Below, one piece after another: positions 37,013 to 46,722 of a stretch of 64,000 nucleotides of DNA (the stretch's first letter is position 1; each line of letters begins with the position of its first letter). The stretch lies in contig CM042046.1 of assembly GCA_023525975.1 (NCBI GenBank), positions 55,051,373 to 55,115,372 of the forward strand. Reading direction: 5' to 3'. The notes below the pieces were generated by a model, which was not told where the DNA came from, ran no database searches, and worked only from the letters and a program-made list of their open reading frames with translations. The translations under genes were made by a program, and so were the position numbers. This DNA comes from Smallanthus sonchifolius. Taxonomy: Eukaryota > Streptophyta > Magnoliopsida > Asterales > Asteraceae.

Positions 37013-37447
37013 TCAATCAATATTCCAAAAAATAAAACGTTGAACTTAATGTTTTATATTTGTTATATTTTTTGTAATTTTTTACAATTTTATCTTGTCA
37101 TGTTTTTTAATTTCCGAACTTTCCAAATATTAATAAACGTTGAACTTTATGTTTTAATTTTGTTATATTTTATTATGGATTTTATATTAAAAATATAAAA
37201 TTTATTTGGATTTTTTTTTTTAATAAAAACCGGTTTAAAGGACAAACCGGTTTAAAACCTACCCGAACCGGTTTGACCGGTTTATATATTTCCATTAACA
37301 GAACCGGTTTAACCCGAACCGGTTTGGGCCCAAACCGGTTTTGACTTTTCGTTGACCAAACCGGTTCGGGTCGGGTTGAACCGGTTTGGGTTAAAAAACC
37401 GATTTGTGCACCACTAGCTGAGGGTATGCGATGGGTTAGGTTGTTGC

Positions 37448-38353
37448 TAGTGGTGCACAAATCGGTTTTTTAACCTAAACCGGTTCAACCGGTTTGGTTA
37501 ACGAAAAGTCAAAACCGGTTTGGCCTAAACCGGTTCGGGTTAAACCGGTTTCGTAGGTGGAGAATGACTAACTGGTCAAACCGGTTAGGGTTGGTTACAA
37601 ACCGGTTTGTGTGGTAAACCGGTTTAAACCGGTTTTTATTAAAAAAAATAAATAAAATCAAATAAATTTTATATTTTTAATATAAAAAAAATAACAAATA
37701 TAAAACATAAAGTTCAACGTTTATTAATATTTGAAAAGTTCGGAAATTAAAAAACATGAAAAGATAAAATTATAAAATTGTAAAACATTAGAAATGACAA
37801 CATATATTTTTATTTTTTAGAATATTGATTGATTATTCTTGTGCGTTGTCTTCGAAATTAGAGCTTCGTAGCCTTGCATCTTCGGCTAGTTCCTTCCCGT
37901 TTGACAACAAACATAGATCGCAATTGCACCAAATTGCCGGATTTCTCGTTGTTGCTCGAATTTCCACAACGGTAACTTCGTTTGAGGAACCACCAACACC
38001 AAAACTTGTCATGCTTTTTTTTTAGAGTTTAGAGAGCGTTTTTGAGCGGTTAACGAGCGGTTTTAGAGATTAGAGAGTGTAAAGAGAGGTGTGATCAACC
38101 CTAAACACCCCCATCTATTTATAGTGTTTTAAGAGTGCAAATGGGGCCAAAAACAGGGCCAAAATCGACCCCAACGGCTAGTTTTTTGCCAGCGTAAAAA
38201 CCGGTTTTCCAAACCGGTTCACACAAACCGGTCCCCAACCCGGTATACTCCTAAATGTTTCAAACCGGTTTCAACCCGGCGGTTTTAGCCTAACCCGAAC
38301 CGGTTTGCCGGTTTGGACCGGGTAAAAAAAACCGGTTTTTTTGTGCACCTCTA
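37448..38353 (-). mobile_element. Non-autonomous hAT deletion derivative (906 bp)
   Basis: TAGTGGTGCACAAA is at the left end and its inverse at the right. Perfect 8-bp target duplications gttgttgc lie at 37440-37447 and 38354-38361. The sequence is the inverse of the neighbouring hAT's two ends, including aaaccggttt arrays, TATA box, start of the transposase ORF and last codons, with about 1.95 kb missing in the middle. It lies only 31 bp from the full-length element in inverted orientation. Confidence 0.92.
37833..38012 (-). CDS. 59-aa fusion micro-ORF in the hAT derivative
   Basis: The ATG at 38012 matches the transposase start. The frame runs through 41 codons of the transposase N-terminus (to LLSNGKE) and then straight into the last 18 codons (LAEDARLRSS onward) with the same stop. 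The deletion therefore kept the reading frame. The join carries the 4-base overlap gaac that is present at both parental breakpoints. The BED finger is cut after its lead-in residues, so DNA binding is not expected. The TATA box lies about 105-115 bp upstream. No function is known; it could be a neutral accident. Confidence 0.6.
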   Translation of the reverse strand: MTSFGVGGSSNEVTVVEIRATTRNPAIWCNCDLCLLSNGKELAEDARLRSSNFEDNAQE

Positions 38354-38691
38354 GTTGTTGCTACTTCAAAACGTACAGTTTATGTTCGATGTTTTGGTAT
38401 TTTACTAGATGTTATTGCTGCAACATATGCCTAGTATCATTTGCTAAATAAACTGTTTTTATTTTACTTTTTAACAGGGTCAAATAAATGGTCTATAAAA
38501 TCAGTCCTTTTTAAATACCATATAAAATCACTAATTTTAAAATATCTATAACCAAATCATATAACCGAATACCATATCGTTAGTGGTACTGTAAAATACC
38601 GATACTAAAAAAGTTGTTGATTGTTAAAATAAACGTATTTTGATAGTTTGATTTTTATTCTAATTAATTTTTGAAGTCATAATATATAATT
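38354..38691. other. AT-rich spacer between transposons
   Basis: Starts with the hAT target duplication. No gene or repeat was recognised. Confidence 0.5.
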
Positions 38692-39387
38692 GAGTAAACT
38701 GTCAATTTCGTCCCTTTGGTTTGGTCAAAATTGTCACTTTCATCCAATAGTTTGTTTTTTTGTATCTTCATGGTTTTAAAATCTTGCCACTTTCATCCAG
38801 TCAATTAACACCATTCATTTTTCTCAGTTAAATAAGGGGTATTTCAGTCCTTTACATATTTGTTTTATTTCTTTATTTTTTTTACCCTCACTTTTTAATC
38901 ATCATTTGTTAACCCCTCCCCCTTGCATTTCTTCTTCTTGATCCCCATCCCCATCGCCTGATGTTCAATCATCGATTGTTCTCTTTCACCCAAATAACGT
39001 GAGATAGACACAACAGAGGTTTGAACCTGTTTGTGGGGGTAGAAACGGCGGTGAAAGTGAGGTAGAAACAAGCGACGATGGTGTTCCGGTGGTGGTCGCC
39101 AAAAATTGGTCGGGAAAAGAGGAAGAAGGCCAACAGGGGGATGATTAAATTAGAGGTTAAGTTGGTGATGATTAAAAAGTGAGAGTAAAAAAGATGAAGA
39201 AAATAAAACAAATACGTAAAAGGACTAAAATACCCCTCATTTAACTGAAAAAAATGGATGGTGTTTGCTGACTGGATAAACGTGGCAAGATTTTAAAACA
39301 CGAAGACCCAGATACAAGAAAACAAACTATTAGACTAAAGTGACAGTTTTGACCAAACCACAGTTACGAAAATAACAGTGTACTCTG
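38692..39387. mobile_element. Fold-back (MULE-like) element with about 190-bp inverted terminal repeats
   Basis: The left end (gagtaaactgtcaatttcgt ... taaggggtatttcagtcctt) and the inverse of the right end (gagtacactgttattttcgt ... tgaggggtattttagtcctt) match along about 190 bp. The flanking tataattg at 38685-38692 and 39388-39395 is a likely 8-9-bp target duplication, which suits a Mutator-like origin. The roughly 320-bp middle encodes nothing recognisable. Confidence 0.75.
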
Positions 39388-40343
39388 TATAATTGCTTTG
39401 GAAAATAGGCCCAAATTGACTATTTACATGACAAACCATTATGTAGAAAATAAATTACTTGTTTTATTCCGTTTAGAATAAAAATTCATTATCCAATCAT
39501 TCATGTCTAATTAAGAATTTAAGATTGTCCCACTATACTATACTAGCAGCCACTGTTTCCCATCGATGAAATCTGTAGACAAGAAAGGTGCAGCTTCTTG
39601 ACCATTAAGTTTCTTCAGCCACCGAACCCGCCCCTCACTACTTGACCCCGGCCCATGGCAATTGTATTCAGCATGGTCCACATTTCTACAAAGTTAAAAC
39701 ATTTTTCTTTTTTAAATAATCAATATATACCAACCAAAATTAAAGAAAAAAGTACAACAAAACTTACTCTAGACTGCCATGATGGTTCCAGTCGCTCCAA
39801 CCTTCAGGCCTTACGGACTTAGACATATAAGTGTTTGCAAAAACTACTCGAGAATGGTCACCTTTAGGCCGACCTAAGAAAGCATGTCCAATGCCGAAAA
39901 TCCGGCCCTTAAGGAAAACAAATCCCGTGTTTTCATTTATACTTGTTCGTGTGTGACCCTTGAATCTCTATACGTGCATCCGCAATCACAAAAATCTCAC
40001 ATTCCTACATATAGTATTAATCAAGGCAAGGCATATATGGTTAGAAGTAGATGAATCCCATCTGAGACTATATATTAAAAATAATATAATAAATGGTTAC
40101 ATGAAAGAGGGATGACCAAAAATGATATCGATAGCACCTTGAATGTAGCATCGATCATAGCCTTCATTATCAAGAAGAGTGTTATGAGAGCTATAAAATC
40201 CACAACTATAAAATGCCGCCCTGTCAGCACTAACAAACGCTGCTACAGACTGGTTATGTGAGGTATTTGACGGTGCCTCATTCTGTCCACATATAGATTA
40301 TTAGTTAGTTAGGTTAGGTTAGGTGGTGCATATATATATATAT

Positions 40344-42728
40344 TAGGGGTGGCAATCTTGACCCATTCTTCAAAGAATGGGTTGATTTGGGTAAAAAATA
40401 ATTGTATATGGGTCAATTTGGGTCGTATTATATTAGTCAACGGGTCAATTTGGGTCATATTAGATTAGTCAACGGGTCAATTTGGGTCACCTCAGATTAG
40501 TTGACGGGTCAATTTGAGTCACCTAAAATTAGTCAATGAGTCAAAATGTATTATAAAACTTGTTAACTTAAAAATAATGCAAATGGCATAGCCTCCCCAC
40601 CAACGTCACGCCACCACCCACCGCCACCACCCCCGTCGCCCACCAACGCCACATCGGCGCGTCTGCGCCCCTCGCCACCCCTCTCCCGCTACTGCGGCCT
40701 CCCGCTGTACTCCTCCCCCCACCGCTGCCATGCCACTAACACCACCCCTTCCCACCACCACCACAACCACCCGACGTCCTGTTGCGTTCGACGCTTTGCC
40801 GCCGCCTCCACCACCACCCGCATTCGCCGCCAACCACCCGCCACCGCTTGTTGCGGCGACCAACCCCACCCCACCCCACCCCCACCACAACCACCCCATC
40901 CACCCCACCACGCCGCCATCGCCCGAGCGCCCCCACAACCATCGCAACCAACCCCACCCCCACCCCACCCTACCCCACCATGCTTTGGCGACGATCTTGG
41001 GATGGCAGCGTGGCGGGGCGGGGTGTGGTGGGTGGGTGGGGTGGGGTGGGTGGCGACGGTGGTGGCGGCGATCAGGCGGGTGGCGGCATGGTGGTGTGTG
41101 GTGGGTGGGTTGGGTGGGATGGGGGTTGGGTGTGGGGTGGGGTGGGGTGGGGGTGGGGTGGGTAGGGGTGGGTGGCGACGGTGGTGGTGGCGGCGATCAG
41201 GCGGGTGGCGGCATGGTGGGGTGTGGTGGGTGGGATGGGGGTAGGGGTGGGGGTGGGCGGGGTGGGTGGCGACGGTGGTGGCGGCGATCAGGCGGTGGCG
41301 GCGTGGTGGTGTGTGGTGGGTGGGTTGGGTGGGGTGGGGGTTGGGTGTGGGGTGGGGGTGGGGGTGGGGTGGGTAGGGGTGGGTAGGGGTGGGCGGCGAC
41401 GGTGGTGGCGGCGTGGTGGGGTGTGGTTGGTGGGGTGTGGTGGGTGGGGTGGGTGGGATGGGGGTAGGGGTGGGTGGGGTGGGGCGGGGTGGGTAGGGGT
41501 GGGTGGCGACGGTGGTGGCGGCGATCAGGCGGTGACGGCGTGGTGGTGTGTGGTGGGTGGGTTGGGTGGGGTGTGGGTTGGGTGTGGGGTGGGGTGGCGT
41601 GGGGTGGGGGTGGGTAGGGGTGGGTGGCGACGGTGGTGGCGGCGATCAGGCGGGTGGCGGCGTGGTGGGGTGTGGTGGGTGGGGTGTGGGTTGGGTGTGG
41701 GGTGGGGTGGGGGTGGGTAGGGGTGGGGGTGGGTAGGGGTGGGTGGCGACGGTGGTGGCGGCGATCAGGCGGGTGGCGGCGTGGTGGGGTGTCGTGTGTG
41801 GGGTGGGTTTGATGGGCGTAGGGGTAGGGTGGGGGTGGGTGGGGTGGGGTGGGGCGGGGTGCGTAGGGGTGGGTGGCGACGGTGGTGGCGGTGATCAGGC
41901 GGTGGCGACGTGGTGGGGTGTGGTGGGTGGGGTGGGTGGGATGGGGGTTGGGTGTGGGTGGGGTGGCGTGGGTGGGGGTGGGGTGAGTTGCAACGGTGGT
42001 TGCGGCGATCAGGCGATGGTGGCGTGGCGGGGTGGGTGGGGTCTGGGGGTGGGGTGGGGGTAGGGTGGGTAGGGGTGGGTGGCGACGGTGGTAGCGGTGA
42101 TCAGGCGCTGGCGGCGTGGTGGGGTGTGGTTGGTGGGGTGGGGGTTGGGTGTGGGGTGGGGTTGGGTGTGTGGGTGGGGTGAGGGTGGGGTGGGTAGGGT
42201 TGGGCGGCGACGGTGGTGGCGGCGATCAGGCGGGTGGCGGCGTTGTGGGGTGTGGTTGATGGGGTGGGTGGGGTTGGTGGCGCGGTGGTGGCGGCGATCG
42301 GGCGATGGCGGTGTGGTTGGGTGTGGTGGGTGGGGTGGGGGTGGGGGTGGGTGGTGGCGGCGATCGGGCGGGTGGCGGCGTGGTGGGGTGGGTGGGTGGG
42401 GTGGGGTGGGTGCCGGCGGTGGTGGCGGTGATCGGGTGGTGGCGGCGTGGTGGGGTGCGACGGGTGGGGCTGGGGTGGGGGTCGGGTGGGGTGAGGGTGG
42501 GGTAGGGATGGGGTGGGGGGCGGCGGTGGTGGCGATGTCATTTGGACTCGAACCCAATTGATAGTTTTTTTTAAAACAACCCGTTTTGACCCGGACTAAT
42601 TTTGCTCAAAACCGTTTTGACCCGAAGTCATTTTGCTCTTAACCCATATTGACCCGAACCCATTCTGACCCGAACCCGTTATGACCCGTGACCTGAACCC
42701 GCCCGACCCGCCCAGTTTGCCATGCCTA
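40344..42728. mobile_element. hAT-like non-autonomous element (2.39 kb) loaded with a G-rich minisatellite
   Basis: The left end TAGGGGTGGCAATC and the inverse of the right end, TAGGCATGGCAAAC, form short imperfect inverted repeats. Flanking atatatat on both sides would be an 8-bp duplication, but it lies in AT microsatellite and is weak support. The subterminal region at 40400-40550 has four tandem units around gggtcaatttgggtca; the right subterminal region (42579-42715) has many gacccg strings, the inverse theme. The interior is a C-rich tract (about 40590-40990) and then a long G-rich minisatellite. No transposase is present. Confidence 0.65.
40995..42535 (+). repeat. G-rich minisatellite, units of about 120, 92 and 68 bp
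   Basis: The marker gatcagg/gatcggg recurs at 41070, 41195, 41286, 41523, 41644, 41763, 41893, 42007, 42099, 42223, 42296, 42362 and 42430. Spacings are mostly 114-130, with 91-92 variants and a final run of 66-73. Each unit has ggtggcgacggtggtggcgg followed by variable gtgggtggg runs. G runs of three or more are dense, so G-quadruplexes are likely. Long ORFs here arise from composition and should not be annotated as proteins. Confidence 0.9.
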
Positions 42729-42866
42729 ATATATATATATATATTGTTTAATTAATGAGCTAGCTAGCTAGCAATGGAATTTGTACTACCTTGAAGCTTA
42801 TACCATAAAATCATGTGCTTCAACTTTGAAAGTGGAAGAGTGATAGTTGTTTTCAGAAAAACAATC

Positions 42867-43915
42867 GCTGTTTTACTCCTCCCTCAACAAAATATGACCT
42901 TTTTCTCTTACAATGCTTACTTTTTCCCTACATTCAAATCATTATTATAAAACCATGCATGCATGTACGTCAGGTGAATTACACAAAAATCACACTTTTT
43001 TTTTATTATGACATGTTAAGTTATTTTTATTTATTATTTTAGAAGAATTTCAATTTTTCTTTATAATACTGGGCTTTATGGTTTTTCTTCCGAAAACTAA
43101 ACTAAAATAGCTCGTCAACCTAAAACCAGAGGACTTCCCTCGCTACAGAAGGTGTCTTGAGGATGGTGTACTCATACATCTCTTATTCACCGGAATTCCC
43201 CAAGTTTCGAATTTTTAATAGAAGGCTATATAAGGAAACCTCTACCTAAACCTCTACCGTTGACATCAACTATCATGATTTTTTCAGATGTGATTTTTGA
43301 AGTCACATCATCGACAGCCGATGGCCTTAATGTAAGGAAACCTCTACCCCATTCAAGCAAAATAACATAAACGTATATACATATAAAATGTTAAAGAAGC
43401 TCAATTGTGACTGAAACATCATTGATGATTTAAAAATGTATGCATGGGATGGAAACGAACAAAATGCTTGTTTTTTGGTTTTGAATTTTGACGTCCAATA
43501 ATATTAATTAATGTTCGTGTGGCTAATATTTGATACTGCTTTTTTCCTTTCCATTTTTGTAATTACTTTCCGTATCTAAAATAATAAAAATTTGGAAGGT
43601 AAACAAAATTACAAAACTTAAGTATGAATTAAAAGAAAACTAAATGAAAGCTGGCCTACATTAAATAATATTATCTATTCTTTATAAAGAGGGAGTTTAA
43701 GACACCGGATCTCCATACTTTTAAGACGCCGGAGACGCTTCACCTTCCTAACAGACAACGCCATTAAACCCATTCAATGACTTGCTTCGCTTCTCTCCAC
43801 GTACGATTGCTTTTCCCCAAACCCTACCGTCTCTCCCTCACAATTCATGTTATTTTTAAAATTTTTGACATTTGATGAATCTACTTACAACTGTCATTTT
43901 CTAATTATGTTTCAG
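42867..43915. other. Intergenic or intronic AT-rich DNA
   Basis: No further pectinesterase exon could be recognised. A repeated phrase (ggaaacctctacc, near 43225 and 43337) is visible. Nothing else is supported. Confidence 0.45.
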
Positions 43916-44161
43916 ATACACAAGATGATAAAATTGCTAGACATGAACTTAACATTTACTCAACTTTGTTTGATATGAATGCTCAGTGTGTGTGGTCAGC
44001 CAGGTTTGCAACTATTTTTGGTTCAATCGAAGAGTGTATATTCACAGAAAGGCTAATAATGTTACTGTTGCAGGTTGAAAGCCTATGAGAAAGGTGGAGC
44101 AACATGCCTCCACAGTATCGTTCTTGGTTCCTCTGCATCACTTATTATGTTGAACCATTGA
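43916..44161 (+). CDS. Unidentified small spliced ORF (3' exons)
   Basis: Two exons join in frame with proper signals: acceptor tttcag|atac at 43916, donor gccag|gtttgc after 44003, acceptor ttgcag|gttgaaa at 44074, and TGA at 44159-44161. The translation includes DDKIARHELNIYSTLFDMNA, then CVWSARLKAYEKGGA and SIVLGSSASLIMLNH. The frame was picked because both exons stay open and hydrophilic, and the intron is short and canonical. I do not recognise the family. The first coding exon was not found; the ATG at 43778 is out of phase with the acceptor. It may be a real gene end or a gene fragment. Confidence 0.35.
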
Positions 44162-44803
44162 AAATCTAGAACCATAACACAACTATAAAGATACTAAATA
44201 GTAAATACCAAACAAAAAAGGTAATTAATTGATAGAGTCTTTGTTTGGTTCGGTTTCATTTTGCAAAAAATGTCCAAAATTGTTTAACTTTTAACTGCAG
44301 TCCCAGCATGAATCTTGCTTAACCTCATATGGAAAAGTCAACAGTTGTTGATAACGATACCTGCAAGAGCAAAGATAGTAGGTATGCTTTCTCTTCTGTT
44401 TACTTTCCATAATTTATGTACTTCAGTTAAGTCTTTTTGGCTTGTAAGCTTTTTGTTAATATTATCAGTCTTTTTTCCGGTCTTTCATTCAGGATGCGTG
44501 TGTTGGTAATTTCAGACTTCAAGTCACAAGTCGGTGAACTTGAGGGACCAATATTGACAAGTCGGTCAAAGATTGGTTATTAATTAAATATTCCTAGTTG
44601 AGTAGGATTAGGAAGCTATTATTTAGTATTTAATTTATTAGATACTAGTTATAGTCCAACAAGTATTGGTTGGCTATATAAACCGAGTTATGGTTATTTG
44701 TAATCAAGTTTTTGAGTTATATTTCTTGATAAATAAAGTTTGGGAGTTATCCAATTTTGTTTGTTTAATTCATTCTTGGATTATATCGATTCACCACGTG
44801 AAT

Positions 44804-44815
44804 TGGTATCAGAGC
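44804..44815 (+). other. Copia primer-binding site (tRNA-Met type)
   Basis: TGGTATCAGAGC follows the probable 5' LTR and matches the 3' end of initiator tRNA-Met, the usual primer of plant LTR retrotransposons. Confidence 0.8.
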
Positions 44816-44943
44816 CAGGTTTCAAAAGCTCAAATCGATTGTAACTTGCTGATCAAGTCGGATCAAGCCAAGTCAAGGAACCCGACCAAAGGAGTGGTCT
44901 GTTCCTCTGCCAAGGGATCCGGTCAAAGGCGTGGTCCAATTCC

Positions 44944-46722
44944 TTGCGCAAAAGCTTCTTGGATCTCCAGCCAAGTCAGGGTTGGATTAATCAGAACAGA
45001 AGGCTGGATCAAGAGGATCCAGATTCGCCCAGCTCTACCCCACCCGTATCACCAAAATCTCTGGTTACATACAGTCGAAGAAAAACCGGATCAATGGGTG
45101 AAAAATCTGATCCCGCGAAGGAAATTTCCAGCAGTCCTACTTCGCTTCAATGTCCCATGTTGACTCCCGTAAACTATACAATTTGGGCCATGCGGATAAG
45201 GGCTATATTCAACGTACACGATGTATGGGAAGCTATTGAACCGGGAACGGGAGATGATGTAAAGAAGAATAATATGGCCATAGCTCTTTTGTTCCAATCA
45301 ATACCCGAAGAACAAATCTTGCAAGTCGGAAACATGACTTCGGCCAAAGAAATGTGGGAAGCGCTAAAAACCCGTCATTTAGGTGCCGATAGTGATCGTG
45401 AAGCCCGCCTCCAAACATTGATGTCAGAATTTGAAAACTTGAAGATGAAGGAACCAAGTACGGTGGATGACTTCGCGAGCAAGTTATCCGGTCTCTCCTC
45501 CAAAGCAACCTCATTAGGGGCAAACATTGAAGAGACACGGTTAGTCAAGAAGTTCCTTAACGGTTTACCGAGACGGTTCATCCACATGGTAGCTTCACTT
45601 GAAGACCGTTAGCTTTGATGATGTAGTGGGACGTCTAAAAGCGTATGAAGAACGAGTAAGGGATGAAGACTTCCAATCCGACAATAAAAGTAAGTTAATG
45701 TTTCACAAAAGTGAGTCTTCCGGAAGGCATACAAACCACGAACCGACACGGGGTCGGGGACGTGGTTCGTACCGGAGCCGAGGGGGTGGTCGTGGCCGAG
45801 AACAAATGGGACAAACTCGTAATTCACAAGAAAGATCAAACGGGAGGGAGAAGAAAAAGGAAAAAAATCGGGATTATTCCAAAATTATATGTTACCAATG
45901 TGACAAGATGGGTCACTTTGCTTCGGTATGTCCTGATCGTAAAGCAAAAGTCGAGCAAGTAAATGTAGTTGAGACAAAGCAAGTAGATCCATCCTTATAC
46001 ATGGTAAGATGCATTCAAGAAACGGTGTTCTTGAATGAAGAAAATGTAATCCCGAAGAACTATGAATGTGGGGCAAACCAAGGAGACGTGTGGTATCTAG
46101 ACAATGGAGCTAGCAACCATATGACCAGAAATTTGTCTTACTTCTCGGAACTCAATAAAAGAACCAGTGGAAAGGTAAAGTTTGGTGACGGGTCGTGTGT
46201 CGACATTTGTGGCAAGGGATCTATTTTACTTGAAGGTAAGACCGGTGAGCAACGTCTTTTATCGGATATTTATTATATTCCGAGCATTCGAAGTAATATA
46301 ATTAGTCTTGGGCAAGCTACGGAATGTGGGTGTGACATCCACATGAAAGACGATTATTTACTTATGCATGATGAAAAAGGTAAATTATTAATGCGGGTGA
46401 CGAGATCCAAGAACCGACTCTATACTATTAAACTCAAAATAGGCAAACCGGTTTGTTTGCAAGCGAGTATGGAGGATAAAAGTTGGCTTTGGCACGCTTA
46501 GCTAGGCCACATAAACTTCGAATCAATGAAGTTAATGGCAAGGAAAGGGATGGTTACGGGTTTGCCTCACGTGATGAAAGAAAACCAACTATGCGAGTCA
46601 TGCCTAGACGGGAAGCAAACAAGAAAACCATTTCCAAAAGTTGCCACCTTTCAGGCAACCCGGGTCTTAGAGCTCATTCATGGCGACTTATGCGGACCAA
46701 TTTCCCCACCAACCATAGCGGG
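44944..46722 (+). pseudogene. Copia gag-protease-integrase polyprotein, broken
   Basis: Gag (from about 45150) has NYTIWAMRIRAIFNVHDVWEA, SAKEMWEALKTRHLG and a zinc knuckle CYQCDKMGHFASVC (from about 45892). The protease is marked by WYLDNGASNHM; a GAG-pre-integrase segment (LWHA, LGHINFESMKLM) and the integrase start CESCLDGKQTRKPF follow. Lesions: a small deletion near 45600-45612 shifts frame between SLED and LKTVSFDDVVGRLKAYEERV, a TAG at 46499-46501 splits LWHA from LGHINF, and the gypsy insertion truncates integrase. RT and RNase H are absent from the window. Confidence 0.85.

Larger units (their letters stand above)
34558..37416 (+). mobile_element. hAT DNA transposon, near-intact (2.86 kb)
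   Basis: The terminal inverted repeat reads GAGTGGTGCACAAA on the left; on the right the inverse TAGTGGTGCACAAA is seen. Flanking 8-mers gctgaagt (34550-34557) and gctgaggg (37417-37424) agree at 6 of 8 positions, fitting an aged hAT target duplication. Both subterminal regions are crowded with the palindrome-like aaaccggttt, a plausible transposase-binding array. The single gene inside is a BED-hAT transposase with one frameshift. Confidence 0.85.
39538..42866 (-). pseudogene. Pectinesterase (pectin methylesterase) gene, partial and inactivated
   Basis: Exons: about 42790-42866 (STFKVEAHDFMV, then an in-frame TAA), 40117-40282 (SADRAAFYSCGFYSSHNTLL ... YIQGAIDIIFG), 39768-39967 (TGFVFLKGRIFG, AFLGRPKGDHSRVVFANTYMS, GWSDWNHHG) and 39538-39685 (AEYNCHGPG, RVRW, PFLSTDFIDGKQWL, stop). 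Known role: secreted enzymes that remove methyl esters from cell-wall homogalacturonan. The motif usually seen as QDTL is HNTL here, so the first catalytic Asp is Asn and the neighbouring Gln is His; the second Asp (IDIIFG) and the Arg of the GRPKG region remain. N-terminal exons and a signal peptide were not found. A 2.4-kb transposon fills the first visible intron. Taken together the gene is very probably dead. Confidence 0.8.
44501..46722 (+). mobile_element. Ty1/copia retrotransposon, 5' part, interrupted by a gypsy element
   Basis: A probable 5' LTR starts at about 44501 (tgttggtaatttcagacttc) and ends shortly before the primer-binding site TGGTATCAGAGC at 44804, complementary to initiator tRNA-Met. 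Gag, protease and the start of integrase follow on the plus strand. At 46722/46723 the sequence breaks into the LTR of a minus-strand gypsy element, in the integrase region after GDLCGPISPPTIAG. The rest of the copia element is not in the window. Confidence 0.8.

Noticed and set aside
37440..37447. gttgttgc as a microsatellite instead of a target duplication
   Set aside because: The exact 8-mer recurs directly outside the opposite inverted repeat (38354-38361), the length typical of hAT, so a target duplication is the better reading.
40606..42561. Many overlapping Gly/Trp- or Pro/His-rich ORFs on both strands
   Set aside because: They arise from the minisatellite's biased composition, occur in all frames, and have no domain structure.
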